The notes below the pieces were generated by a model. It did not search any database, was not told the DNA's origin, and saw nothing but the letters and a program-made list of their open reading frames with translations. Source: Serinus canaria (lineage: Eukaryota > Chordata > Aves > Passeriformes > Fringillidae). From it: a DNA stretch of 64,000 nucleotides. Each line of letters opens with the position of its first letter. Position 1 is the first letter of the stretch. Location: assembly GCF_022539315.1 (NCBI RefSeq), contig NC_066313.1:27937059-28001058 (forward strand), written 5' to 3'. This document shows, in pieces, positions 20,460-33,500 of the stretch. The position numbers and the translations under genes are program-made.

Positions 20460-22330
20460 AGTCAAGAAGTCAAATCAGTCTGTGAGAATTTGTCCAGGGA
20501 GCCAACAGGTAGCACAGGAAGTTTTGTGGGGCTGTGTGTAATGCTTTCTGCCACCCCAAATAATATGGTTCCAGCCATTCAATCCCAATGCTCCCAGTTG
20601 TCCTGGGCTTTGGGATGCCAGTTGTCCTGTTCCTCATTTGTCCCTGCTCCAGTATGGGGTGTGACCACTGTCTGCAGTTCTTTCAGAGGCAAACTTGCTT
20701 CAGGGTGGTCTGTTCCTCACATATTCCTTGTGTGTGGAGCATTCCCATTTTAACAGCTGCAGATCACTCCTTAAATCTGGTATGTGAGGAGGTGCTATAC
20801 ACTTCTCTCAGGGAGGTTATACCGTGCAATGATTTTTTCCACTGTTGCTCCATTCACATCTGGGCAGGCTGGAACCTGTTTTGACTGGCACACAGTAATT
20901 CATGGACATTCACTTCCAAAGGGTTAGGAGCACTCTGTTACATCCATGCAAATGACCTTTGTACTGTGCATATCCAGAGATCTGTCAGTACTGGGTACCT
21001 GACCAGGCAGAGATAAATTTCTCCCAGTGGAGAACTGAAATGGAAAAATGGAAAAAAAAAAAAAAAAGAAAAGAGGAAAAGGAAGTTTCACTTCTGTTAA
21101 GCCAGTATTAACTTTCTGAAGAGCTGAGAAAAATACTGCCAGGAGGTATAAATCCTCCTGGAGAGTAAGAAGACAGCAACCCAGCAATACAGTTAGCATA
21201 AAGGAAGGTGGGAACCTGACAATTCCCACACCAGTCTGATGGCCAGCTGGACAGCAGAATCTGTCCAGGAGTAGAGCCTTGTAGCATGTTATTCATACCT
21301 GCCTTCAGTGAGCATGAGTCCACCCATAACTGCTGTTTGTACAGGTGTGCCAGCAGGTGAATAAGCCCTGACCTGAGGTTTAGATAACCAAACAGACCAT
21401 GAGAAACCCTAGACATGACACAAGCAACTCTGAACACTGCAAATAACAGAGTGAAAAGCTGAAAGTTGTTACAGACAGCACTGTGAGCCATGCCTGGACT
21501 TCCCAGGTGGACAGTGGGGGAGTTACACAGTAACCTCACAAATAATTGGAGGGGAATATTTGGGACTCTTTTGGGAGTGGAAACTTGCAAGGTCAGCACC
21601 ACCTCAGTAACTGTATCAACAACAGCACATAAAGTCAAGGTGACAGGAAATGGCAGAAGAAATAGACATGTGGGTACAGATGTAGAAAACCTGGGACTAA
21701 CAGGGAGAAGGCAACTAGGGACAAGTTGTTTCTGTGGGATATGAAGGACAGAGAAAGGGAGGGGTCAGGGTAAGTGGAATAAGTGTGGGAAAAAAATCAA
21801 GAGAAGGTAGAATAAAAGAGACCAGTTGTATGTGGGCAAGCTGCTGGTCAGAATTTATCTGAATGAGCCTTGTGCCCCACAGCTGCAGGACATCCAGTCT
21901 TCTCATTAAACCTGATTTCCTGCTTGGTCCTGGGGAGAGGTGTGGGGCAGAGTGGGAGAAAGAGAGCTCTGCAAGTCACAGGAGTTGTGTACACACACGT
22001 TTCCATCAGCAAACTTCAGTCTTGATCTGTTGGAAAGAAAGAGGAGGATTAGGTTATCTGTGTTCATATTTATAGGAATGCTGCTTGTGTATATGTGGGT
22101 GGCAAGCAGTGAAGGCATCAATCTCTGTGTGGTCTGTGTGGCTGATGACTCTGTTGGTGCTGTGTGTGTGTATCTGCACCTTCACAATGTGTACTCAGCT
22201 TGGGATTTGGCTGGACTTCCAAAAAGGATCAGCAGCAGCCACAGCTATCAATCCTAGATGGAAGACATTGCCTGGGTGCTAGACTGCACCAGATTTATCT
22301 GTAGAAGGAGAATCACCCTCATCCCAGGAT
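20460..22330. other. GC-richer unrecognised intergenic block
   Basis: Differs in composition from its AT-rich surroundings and carries overlapping ORFs on both strands, the longest 176 codons (minus, 21108-21638). A poly-A run is present at about 21052-21067. It could be a decayed LTR or other retroelement, but I found no integrase, protease, RT or LTR-end motif that would prove it. An 8-bp hairpin (CCAGGAGG/CCTCCTGG) sits at 21139-21161. Confidence 0.35.
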
Positions 22331-23060
22331 TCAGCTGCTTCTTAGCATTGTCTGTTCTCAAATTGTGTACATCCTGCTGGCAGGGTCTCAGTGCATGCTT
22401 AAAGACACCCAAATAAAAATGATCCCGTGGGAGTCACAGAAAGAAAATCCCCTTCACTTGTCACTGTCCTTCAAAATCAAGATGAACTTCAGGGAAAAAT
22501 AAATTAAGGATCTGAATTTGTGGGGCTAGAATCATGGACAGTAAAGCTGAAATTAAGGGTTCAAACTGTCTTCCTGAGGCTGAGAGAGGCTGGAGGAAAT
22601 ATAGCTGGTTCCTCAATGGAGGAACAGTTCACTCAAAATCAATTAGCAGAGCCAATATTTAAACTGATGACACTTTTTTCCTAGCTGAAATTGGGATAAA
22701 GTGTTGGTTTTGTTGATGTTTAAATTAATGGTTTGCATTAGTTCAGCTCCAGCTAGGACTGAACACAGATGGTTCAATTCTAAGATTTCCATGATGGATA
22801 ACATGCCACAGTCGATAAGGTGGCTCAACTCTCCACAACCAGTAATGGACTTCAAGAAGCAACCCTGGGAAGTGAACAGAAAGCCTATTGATTTTCAGTA
22901 ATGGATACTCATTTTGCTCATTTACTGTTTTAGAGCTTCTTAGGCACCTCACTGAAGGCAAGGGGAGTTTTTGTCATTTGGATGAGCAGATTCTCAGGAA
23001 TCAACAACGGAAAAAAGCTTAATAATCAGCTTATCCTGGGCTGCTTCGTTCATCCATTAC
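22331..23060. other. Intergenic DNA before CRACR2A 3' end
   Basis: Nothing recognised: AT-rich, no repeat family, no exon-like segment. Confidence 0.5.
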
Positions 23061-24463
23061 TCCTGATAGAAGTAAACCCCTGGTTTTTTATTCTACCAAT
23101 AGGGAAAGGGTCACATCCAGACTCCAAGTCATAGGAAAGGGCATTTGAGTGCTGGTATGGATATAGAAATTGCAGTAGGGGAAAGTCTATAAACCCCCAT
23201 TGTGCAGTTCTCGGAACTAGACGAACACCTTTGATCAGACTGAAATCCCAAGAGCACAATTAATTACTGACAAAGTTCTTATCCAAAACAGAGTTACTTA
23301 TTGAGCTTATTATTCATCTTTAGTTTCAAATTGATTCATTAGTTAAATTAAAAATAATTTTTTAAAAACATCTAGAAAATTGATTAAAAACATAATGTCT
23401 GTAACAGTTTTATATAATGAAATCTACCTCTTATGTGATATTTTGATGAAATAAATTATGCCATGGGCTCCACTTTCCCAACGAGCTCACCATTGTAAAT
23501 ACTTGTTCTTAAATGCTTACCACAAGAGCTGGATGCAGTGAAGACATATCCCATCAGGAATAATTGTTGATCATGCGGTGGCTGGGCGATGCACTCTCAA
23601 GTTTCTTATTTCCATTTATATCCCACAAAAGCTTCCAAAGATAATTGACATCTGTGTTTCTTATGATACAGGATGGGCCATGATCTTCTAAAACAAATCC
23701 CTATGGGTAAACTGTGTCTCTGTGCTATCAGGCCCTGGAGGAATGTTGTGTGGCAGCTGCTTTTGAAAAAGCAGTCATGTATTTAGCTACATGAGGAGGA
23801 ATTTTTTCTTAGCATTGCTAAAAGAGCAATATCTCACTGAATTTTGGTAAGATTATTCATTCATTAAATGTGAAAGTTAAGTTTTTCAAAATCTTCCTCA
23901 AAATAAGATTTGCTGTTTCTGAAAATTTTACCTCCAAAAAATATGACACCTCCTGTGACAGACTTTTGGAGACAAAGAGCTGTTCAGTCAGCCTTAACAT
24001 CTCTTGAACTACAAACAACTACACCTATGGCAATTCTTAAAAAACTGTAAAGAGAGCTCAGCACAAAATCAGGATCTAAGGGTCTGAACAGAAATGAAAT
24101 AAGCAGTATTCAGAGGATGGGTTATTCACACAAGTAGGAATTTACTTCATATTCAAAATAGTTTTCTTCTCATAAAATTGGTTCTTCTTATTAATAATGT
24201 GGCAGCTTCTACAAGCCTGATGACAAAGCTGGATTCAGTGGCGTTAGGCATCAAACAGAAAGACTGATACTGCCCCAGATACACTGTCAATTAACTAAAC
24301 ACAATACTTATAAAAGCAAGATCACATCATATAAAGATTTTAACTTTTGCTTACACCGACAGTCAGAACACAGCAGAAGAAATATTTGGAAGATAAAAGC
24401 AAATTTGATAGTGCCAGGTAGTGTTTTACAAATGTATGACTTGTCTAAACATGCCTCAGCATT
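23060..24463 (-). other. Probable CRACR2A 3' untranslated region
   Basis: AT-rich unique DNA downstream of the stop. Apart from the hexamer that overlaps the stop, the first AATAAA seen on the minus strand is at 23087-23092, giving a 3'UTR of roughly 1.4 kb. The end point is inferred only. Confidence 0.4.
23087..23092 (-). terminator. Candidate CRACR2A poly(A) signal (AATAAA)
   Basis: Canonical hexamer on the minus strand about 1.37 kb past the stop. No transcript evidence can be given from sequence. Confidence 0.35.
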
Positions 24464-24554
24464 TTATTGCCTCATACAGCATGACTTTTTATTTGTATCA
24501 GACTGAAGTTCGATGGTTTTCTCTTTCACTTTATCTTCATGTTCTTTTAAAATC
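24464..24554 (-). CDS. CRACR2A: CRACR2A last exon and prenylation tail
   Basis: Encodes [20 protein letters not shown] then NKKSCCMRQ and TAA. The human protein as remembered ends in KKKSCCG. The double cysteine, preceded by a lysine-rich stretch, is kept but three residues follow it. The preceding CTTTGCTCCAG is a good acceptor. The stop codon lies inside an AATAAA hexamer. Confidence 0.9.
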
Positions 24555-27500
24555 CTGGAGCAAAGAAAGAATACTTGTGAGAAAAAAAGTCAATAAAACC
24601 CACAAGAGATTGAACAAAAAACATTTTCCCAAGAGTATAAAATTGTCCAGAGATTTAACAGAACATGACAACACTCTGTGAAGTAACAAACAAGCAAAAA
24701 AGTACAATTATGATGGCTCCATCACACAACTGCCTTTGTTCATTTAGTTAGAAAAATTTAGTTAGTGCTGATTGTCAACATTTATTGCATATTACACAGA
24801 CTCAGAATAGTGACTTTCATTTCTTACTTTTAAGGCTGGAACAAAAACTAAAACAAATCTGGCTGAGTAGACATTTATCAATTACCGACATTTTCACAAA
24901 ATTTCACTGATTTCAGCAACCATATTAGAGAATTGCCAACTCATTACCAGTGTCTTCACCTCTGTAAGTAGTTCAGAGGGGCCAAATTTTCCTGTATCTT
25001 TACCTCTAGCTTTTATATAACTTCAAAAATCCACTTCTTCCTGTCTCCCAGCCCCCAGGCAGACAGCAGAATTTGAGCTGTAATGAGCAGAGGGAAGAAG
25101 GAAGCATATCCAATGTCCTGCTGCAAGGAGTCAGCAGCAGCCATTTTCAAGCATATTTCTGCAAACCTTCAGGAAATTCTTGCAAGAATTATCACAACAG
25201 CCAAGGCCCTCAGCTTTCCTGGCAACAATCCAGATGTTTCTGGATCTATACAGACTTTCACCACTATAACTCTTTATGAACCTGAGCAACTCTCAGTCAG
25301 AGCAACAGGGTCAGGCTACAGAACACTTTAAAAGCAGCGAATATTTCACCACCCTGAGTTCCTATAACTAATAAATATAAAACGAGTATAAATATAATAT
25401 AACATAACATAAAACTAATTAAACAAAGCAAATTCACAATGTCATCAATTACAGGGCAGTCAGGCACATAAAACTCATTGTTGGTGTTTTCTTCTTACCT
25501 AGCTAAATGAAGCACGGACTTTTCCACATTGTACCCAGAATATGCACTGCATTCATAGAAAATTAAATTGTAATCCTACAATCAAAAAGAAAGGCCATTT
25601 CAATTACTTTTGCACAATGTCTCACTCCAGCTGTAAAAAGAGGAAGACAGATATACTGAAATATGAAAATAAAGAAGGAGAAATAGATGATCTTAGGATT
25701 TTAATTCTAGAGCTAACAGTAAAGAGTAACAAAAGAAGTCCAAGTGTGTCTCACAAATAACAACTATATGCTTCTCTTAACAGATAATTGTTCTGAAGAA
25801 TAGCTTTTAATATAAAAGCTCAAATGAAAACAGGTCTTGTAAGGTACTAAGCCTTGTGAACTTCCCTTGTGATGCTCAAGCAATTCTCACATCACTGAGT
25901 GCTGGACAAAAGAGGTGAAAAGAATTCCAGTAACTTTTCTTTCATCTTTTTGTACTTGTGAATTTTTTTCTGCACTTTCTTTGCAGTCAGCCTGCATCTT
26001 TCAGTTTTGTACTCCCCTGGGAGCTTTGTAATTAGGAACAGTGGGTAAATGATCAATTCTTGGGAGAGATTCTCAGCCCTTCAGCTGAAGTCTTATAAAT
26101 TAAAGGCAAGAGAACATCTGCACAAGAGCCTGACCTGGCAGGTCTGACAGCAGAGAAGTTTGAAAGGGAATGACAGACTATCCTCCAAAATAGCTATCTG
26201 TCTGCTTTCACAACCTACTACATGAAGGTCACCTACGTTACCTCTGTGGTATTACTACTTGTCCTTTTACCCATCCAGATTTCAAATTTCTATTCACTTT
26301 CCACTTGTCTCTGTATCTTAGTGTTATTTATAGCAGTAGCTTAAAATTCAAGCAAGTTAGTCAGTACCTTGGAAAATTACAATCACGTCTGCAGAGTTGC
26401 ATTTGTTTGTTATTAACTGTGGTTACTGCACTTATACTTACTTAACCACCCTTCACAAGAAACTTGTAACTCAGTTTTCAAAACTTTCCATTAAGCTGAC
26501 CAGGTATTTCTGGTTTGTTTTGATTTTTTTCCCCTATATACCATGCTTCCAGAATTGCACAACTTTTTGAAATTTTTGCCATCTTCGTGGAATTTCAGAG
26601 ACAAAAATAGGGAAAAGAATTCCATAAATACAGTAGTTTATTTTAGCAGCTCTAAAAAAAGTGCTTCAGAATTATCCAATGTCAGTTTTGCATATGTTGT
26701 CAATGTTATATTGTTTGTTCCAATGAAAAACAGGATTGAACAACATGCAATAATTTCTTGATGACCAGATAAACACAGAAAAGCAGAGAAGGAAGAAATC
26801 AAGCAATGTTAGTGTTGAATAGACATTTTAACAATTTTTTTAAACATATACAACATTTACAATAATGCAACCCTATGATTCTCTTGCTTTTCTTAGAAAA
26901 GTTTTAAGATAAAATTTGACCAGGTCAAATTTCTTACTAGCTATGCAAACAAAAGCTTGAACTAAAAGTTACACTTTCTTTTTCTGCTCAGCTGATCAGA
27001 ACTCCAATAGAAAACCTACTGTGGTCAGTTTATAGGTATTTCATGTCAGCCTAGCTGAGAGTGATACTACTCCAACATCTTCCTCACATACAACAAAGTG
27101 TCACCACAGGATATCTCTCAGTGATAATTTCCTTTATGCTGGCATGAATCTGAATGGATTTTTCAGCAAATTGCTTGGATGGAAGGATAACAATTTAAAC
27201 TCAAATGATAATGAGTGCTTAATTCTTTCAGTCTAGCAAAAAGGTTCTTGTCTGAAAAGGGAGATAGTCTGGCAATACAACATGCCATTTCCCTGATTCA
27301 AAGAGGAAACTTAATTGATAGAATACACAAGGAGCACAAACTAGGAGCAGGAAGGATACATACAATTATTAAGCCAGCAAATGCCATCTATCTCCATCCA
27401 AGAATCAGCTAGTGAACCTTGGAGACCACCGACAATTACTTCATTTTAAAAACTTACCTACAAATCAGCAGACATCTAAAGAATAGGGAGGAAAATGAAG

Positions 27501-30500
27501 TATTACCAGAGGGAGCTGGGCAATTTTCTGTCCTGTAAAGTACCATCACTCTGAGAATAGCTGCCTCATTAGCAGTATTTGTGCAAGAATGGCACTGACA
27601 GGTTGACAAAGTAGGCACTGTATGAATACACAGAAATAGTCCTCATTCCATGAAGCACATTTACTCTGCAAAGCCAAGGCAGACAAAGCATTATCTTATT
27701 TTATAGTTGGGGAACAGTGATAGAGAAGGATTTATTGACCCATTTAAGATCATTCAGGAAGTACGTGCAGGGCCAAAATAAAATCATGTGGATATAGGCA
27801 TGCCTGAGCAGCACCTGTATCAGAAGGCATTTTATTTAAATAATTGGCAGTGCTTACACTTCTGTACTCAAACAGAAGTGGCTGTTTGAGTACAGAAGTG
27901 TAAGCACTGCCAATTATTGGCTGCTCCTGGACGCTCACAATATGATGTGAATGTTCTCTCTTGTGCTCATATGAACTCTTGGTCACTGGATCAAGCTAAG
28001 CTAAAGAGAAATTTGTTATATGGAGTGCTCCTTCTATATCCTCTGCTAAAACAAGTCAAATGGGCTTCCACAATCCCTAAGTTCATTCCATTCTTCCTCT
28101 TCACAGGGTATAACAAACACACTGGAACTACAAGTCTTCTCAAATGACAACTCTCCTCCTTTTAAAAATTAATTGTGCTGCCTGCCTTGCAGAGAAGTTA
28201 TGTGACAAGGGCATTAGAATGGAAGCCCTTGGGTTTCTGACCAAAGCTGTAGTACAGTACAGTGCTTGTAAGATGTGGGACTGAAGCAAAGTAAGGGTTA
28301 ATACAGCTGGGCTGAAATGGCCCCTGAAAGTACATGTTCCTTTCTGACTACAGAAAAAACTGGGTAAAACCAATCCCATCCTGTGAGACATTGAAACACT
28401 TCTTAAAACTGTTGGACTTCAGGATCAACAGGCTAAACTGATTCTTTGCACAACATGTGCTTGTTTTCACCAAATAAGGCTATACAAATTAGTATCAGCT
28501 CAGCACCTAGCCCTGTGCATTTGGGATCATTTGTGAGTAATTCATGGGATTATTCACAAAACAAGTAACTCAGCTGCATACACTAACAGAGACAGTGGTA
28601 TGTGGTTTCACAGGAATTACATGGCCATTTAGCAAGAATTAATATTCCATTAAAATTCATGGTTATTATTAGCTCAGCAAGCAAATTATTATAATTTAAT
28701 TATATCTATGCTACTTTTCAACTAATCCATTGCCATTAATCACTCCTTCTCTTAACTACCTCAGGCAGCACATTCAAACATTCAAATGAGTCATTCAGAT
28801 CCATTCATTTGATTATAACCATCTTATTTGACAACTTTTTGTTTTACCTATGCAAAACATTTTATTTTCTTGCATGACATGTTAGAATTAATAGCCTGGT
28901 GGGCTGTGAGCTCTATATACTAGAGTGATTCATCTTTGTTTTACTAGTACAGTTTTTTTAGAGCAAGATGACATGCAAGACACCTACTCTCTGTCCATTT
29001 AGCATTTATGTGTCACTTGTTTTTTTCACAGACAGATTCAGTGTTATACCCTGGACTCCCTCCTAGTTTCCAGGGTCTCAAAGTTATCTGCATTTCCATG
29101 CACACAAGAAAATAAAGCTGATTTCCTAAAGGGAGATCCTTTGGGGGATAAAGTTCAAGGCTGATAATCCTCTCAGACAAAAACCAAATAACGGACACAA
29201 ACCTGAATAGGGGGTATAATTTCAAAAGGCTATGTGAATAATCGAAATAAGATAAAAAGAGATCTGGCCATAATTCTTTCAGCTTCAGACAGGAGCAGCA
29301 ACCTTTCCTGGAAGAACAATTCAGCTGCACTTCAAACTTTGAAAATACCCTTTTTATCACTGACAGTAAATCTATTTTCAAAGGCAAAAGAGGTAAATAC
29401 GTGAAATCCAGCACACTGTTTAATTTAGGAGCATTCCTACCAATTTGGTGAATATTTCAGCAATATTTCAATTACTTACTTCTAAATAAATAAATATTCT
29501 GCAGGCATTCATGTTCAAACTATAAGCACTGTATAAAGAGATTCAAAGGAAAAATTGATGGGCATGGTACACAAGAATATAAACAAGTATCTGGTATTTG
29601 CAGTCCCTTGATTGCTTAAATTATGCCCATGGATCACCAGTGCTCTGGTAGATGCAGACTGTTAACTCTACTTATTTTATCTCCTTGATGGAAAGTTACT
29701 AAAAGTAAACATGTTTTCTACTCCTACCACAGGAGTAACAGATGGTCTTCTTTGGTTTTACAGGAGGTAGGAGGGAGAAAAGGTCCCCAAATTATCTCTA
29801 TGTTAAGAATCCTTTCACAGGGAAAAGGGAGGAAAAAAGAGAGAGAAAATAAGCAGCAAGGGAAAAAATAGAGAAAAAGAGAGAACAAAGAGAGACGAGA
29901 CACAATGAGAGTGAATTCTAAAATATTTTTCTTCTCCACTCACTTTTTGGTTTGGTTTAGGGTTTTTTATTTGATTGCTTTGGTTTTAGGGTGTTCTCTT
30001 TATCTAGGCAGTGTTGCAAGTACTGTAATTATCAGCACTCACATCACTGAAAGCTGAATTGAAGAGTGTGATGGGGATCCTAATCCTTAAAGATACCTAT
30101 CTGACTAAGATTAATCTGTATTTCTATGAATTTAGACACATGGAGACTCCATTTTAAAACCATCACCTTCAATCCTTGTAATGAGTTCCCAAAGCACAGT
30201 ACCTTTGCAAGATGGTCTCCCATTCCCATCGGGACCTCGCGCTCCTTTTCGTTATCGGTTTTGTTACCCAACAAAAGAACAGGCACATTCTCCCCAGTTG
30301 CCTCCTGCAGGATAAACAGCAAATATCAACTGAAGTGTTGAATTCAAAAGATCACAGATGAAGAGGATAAAAGCTAACAAATGTCACACTCTAGCAAGAC
30401 GTTTAAGACTTCACACAAACCAGGTATGTGCCACTTTGCTTACAAACATGTCAGGAATTGAAGCTGGATAAAAAACATGAAAAACACGTAATGCTAAGAT

Positions 30501-33500
30501 TACACTGACTAGGGATTTTTTTTAAATAACAGCACAGAAGCTCATTAGTCTTTATTTTAAAATGGGAGAGAGAAAACCACCGTGCTACACAGGCTCAGAT
30601 ACTATGTGTTTACAGCCACTGCTTTTCTAATTACATGGCCAGGAAAAATAATAGCAACACCTGGGTACTATTATGACAAATGAATTACACTAAATAGTGA
30701 AGAAATACATAGAATAGGCCCCCAAAAATACATAGAATAGACAGAAATCAAAATTCATTCTGAAAAGGGTTATAATCATCACAGTGAGTGCTTTCATTAG
30801 GTAGGCTGAATGCTACAGCAGTAAAGGGACTTGGCAGTATGTCCACCTTAGCAACAGTTTGCAGCAAACAAAAATTAGTTAGTAAAGAAGAGTGAACTAT
30901 TAGAGTTTGAAAAAAAGTTTTGACCACAATATTCAATTTTTCTGAATCAAAATCAGCAATGCTCCTCTAGCTTTTACCATACTGAATTAAAACATGCCAC
31001 TTATTTATTAAGATCACATAATTAGCAAGGGCCTGTTCTTCCCAAATGCATGCTAATAGTACTTCAGTAAGGCTACTCATATCTGGAATAACTGTGGCTG
31101 TTTGGAGGCATTTAAATGACTGAGTCCTAATCTGAACTCCTAAATCCACCTCCTGGCTATTCAGGAAATATAAAATAATATTATAATAACAGTGTGTTAT
31201 ACTAGAGCACATGCCCAATAAAATCAGACTAAATTATCTTTGCATATTGATTTGTCCCTTTTTCAGTGTGCAAACAGGAAATCACACTTCATTCTTGCTA
31301 CAAGTCAGCCCCTTGTGGCAGCTGCCTCAGTTTTATTTTTACTCTTTGTTCTGGCCACAAGCAAATTCCACTGCTTATGTTCTTAATGTGTTTTAATTTT
31401 TAATTAATTGATGACACTCAGTGATATGGACTATGATTTCCTTTTCAAGTGGTTGAAAGGATGATCCCCAGGAAACTGAACTGTCTTTCACAAGTTCAGT
31501 TTCACAACACTACTGTGGAATACATAGTTCTAAGTTTATGGCTTATGTTCCTAATAAACTCTATTTTCCACAAGCTACACACTTGGTTATCAAATGCAAG
31601 TGACCATCAGTGATCACCAGATCACCATCACTGATCCAAAACACCTCTCAGTGCTAGCAGGATCCAGCGGGGGTCATTAGCAAAGCTCCTTTTGTGAGAA
31701 ATCAGAGGACTCCATGCTGGGATTTTACCACCCCTCATTCAAAGTCCTTAAAACCCTGGAACTATAATTTTTTTTTCGTAGAGATAGAAATGAAAAACAA
31801 CTTCACTGGCAACAGTGCAGACCAAAGTCACAAGCAAAAATGTAATTGTGACAACATAAGAAACATGGTCCTCTCTGTTTCACCCTGCTAACAGCCCTTG
31901 TTAGCAGAAGAAGGTAGAGATTGACACCAGGGTTTGGATTTCAAGTTATGTCCAGTTACCTCAATGCTTATCAGCCACTGCTTGACAGCTGTGAATGTGT
32001 CTTTTGCTGTTATGTCATACATCACAATGACACCATCAGCTTTTCTGAAAAACTGCTTGGTAATGCTTCGGTACCTACAAGTAAGAATCTGGTTACAGCT
32101 CTCTTCAACAGAAGCAACAATCTGACAAGTTAAAATTTATAGTAATTCCTCCATACAAAGGGAAATAAATTATTTAGGGAAAAAAATTAAATAAAAGGAA
32201 TTATCAAAAGAAAGTGTTTGGAAAAGCTCCCCCTGACTTCTTTAACTGATTCTGGGTTAGGCAGGATAATTAGCTTCATATTTCACCTTCTCTCATCTCT
32301 TTTGTTTTAAGCTTGGAGCAGAAATTTCCCCCTCACTAGGTGCTCTTCTAAAGCTAGCTAGGTTTTTGGAGACCTTTTTCCAAAGCTTCATGCAGAAAAT
32401 GCAGATTGTCATTATCATCTTTGCTTTTAGAAATAGTAATAAAAAATTACACAATAGGTGAGGAGATGGGGAAGGAAATGACCACTGAAATCTTACAAAA
32501 ACCTGGAGTTCTACTACAGTGGTATTGCTTTAGTTAAAAATAAAAAATCTCCACCTTTTTATCCATTAAGGTATTTTCTGATATAGAAATAATTCTAGGT
32601 GCATTTTAAAATCAGTCTTCCTCCCAAAGAAACTGCAGCACTAAACTTTTCAGAGCTTAATTAGTGCTGCCAGGAAATGAGCTAAACTATGAACCTACTG
32701 GCTCTATTAGGAATGCTCCTATATTTGTTCCTCTCCCAAGAAGAAGGATTAGGTCCACACTTAATGATCTTCAAACAGATGATTCAAGGAAGTGAGACCA
32801 TAAAATGTGTACAGGTTTTGACTGGCATGGAGTTAAATTTAATCATACTGTCTTCATTTCAAACAAGGAGTTTTGCCACTTCCATCCCTCCAATTGCCTC
32901 CTCCATCCCAGCAGATGGGGGAGTGAGGGAGCAGCTACACAGCCGGGCTGACTCCCAGGTTGAACCACAAGAGACCCTTCCTCACCGTTCCTGGCCAGCC
33001 GTGTCCCAGAGCTGCAGCGCTACGTGGGTGTGATCCACTGAGACAGTTCTCACGTTGTAATCCACACCTGCAACAGAAAGGCAAGGTGAGCTGTCTCTTT
33101 ACAAGCTGTTTGGTCTTTGAAAACTGGATCCAGAAAATAGCAACAATTCCAGGAAAGTAAAAAGATAGGCACTGCATTAAAAATTATGTCCAGAGTCTCC
33201 AGCTATCAGAGGTCAAGAGTTTTTTATTTGCTTGAAGTCCCCCAGCAATAAAACACTGAATGGTAGAAGTGTAGTTCAGTTTCGTAAAATATGTCAGATA
33301 AGTCACTTTCCAAATCACAGAACACGAGTCAATGGCCCATCTGATAGTCCACAGCAGTCTAAGCCATTTTGCCTGGAATTGACTGTATAATAGCAGTTGT
33401 GTGAAATGTGTTAGTTTAGTTTGAGCTAACCACTTGGGAGCCTTCTGCAATTAGTGGAAAAACACAAGGCATGGCACAGGGAACAGTGGAACCTAAGACA

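Larger units (their letters stand above)
25576..30202 (-). other. CRACR2A intron holding a perfect hairpin
   Basis: Large AT-rich intron. It carries the 37-bp perfect inverted repeat at 27839-27918 and a purine-rich (GA) patch at 29815-29910. The stretch at 28600-28830 is AT-rich and unique and could be a conserved non-coding element, but this is not testable here. Confidence 0.7.

Noticed and set aside
29013..29414. 133-codon minus ORF, same strand as CRACR2A
   Set aside because: CRACR2A splices in perfect phase from 30304-30203 to 25575-25499 without it, and the human protein has no counterpart, so it is not an exon.
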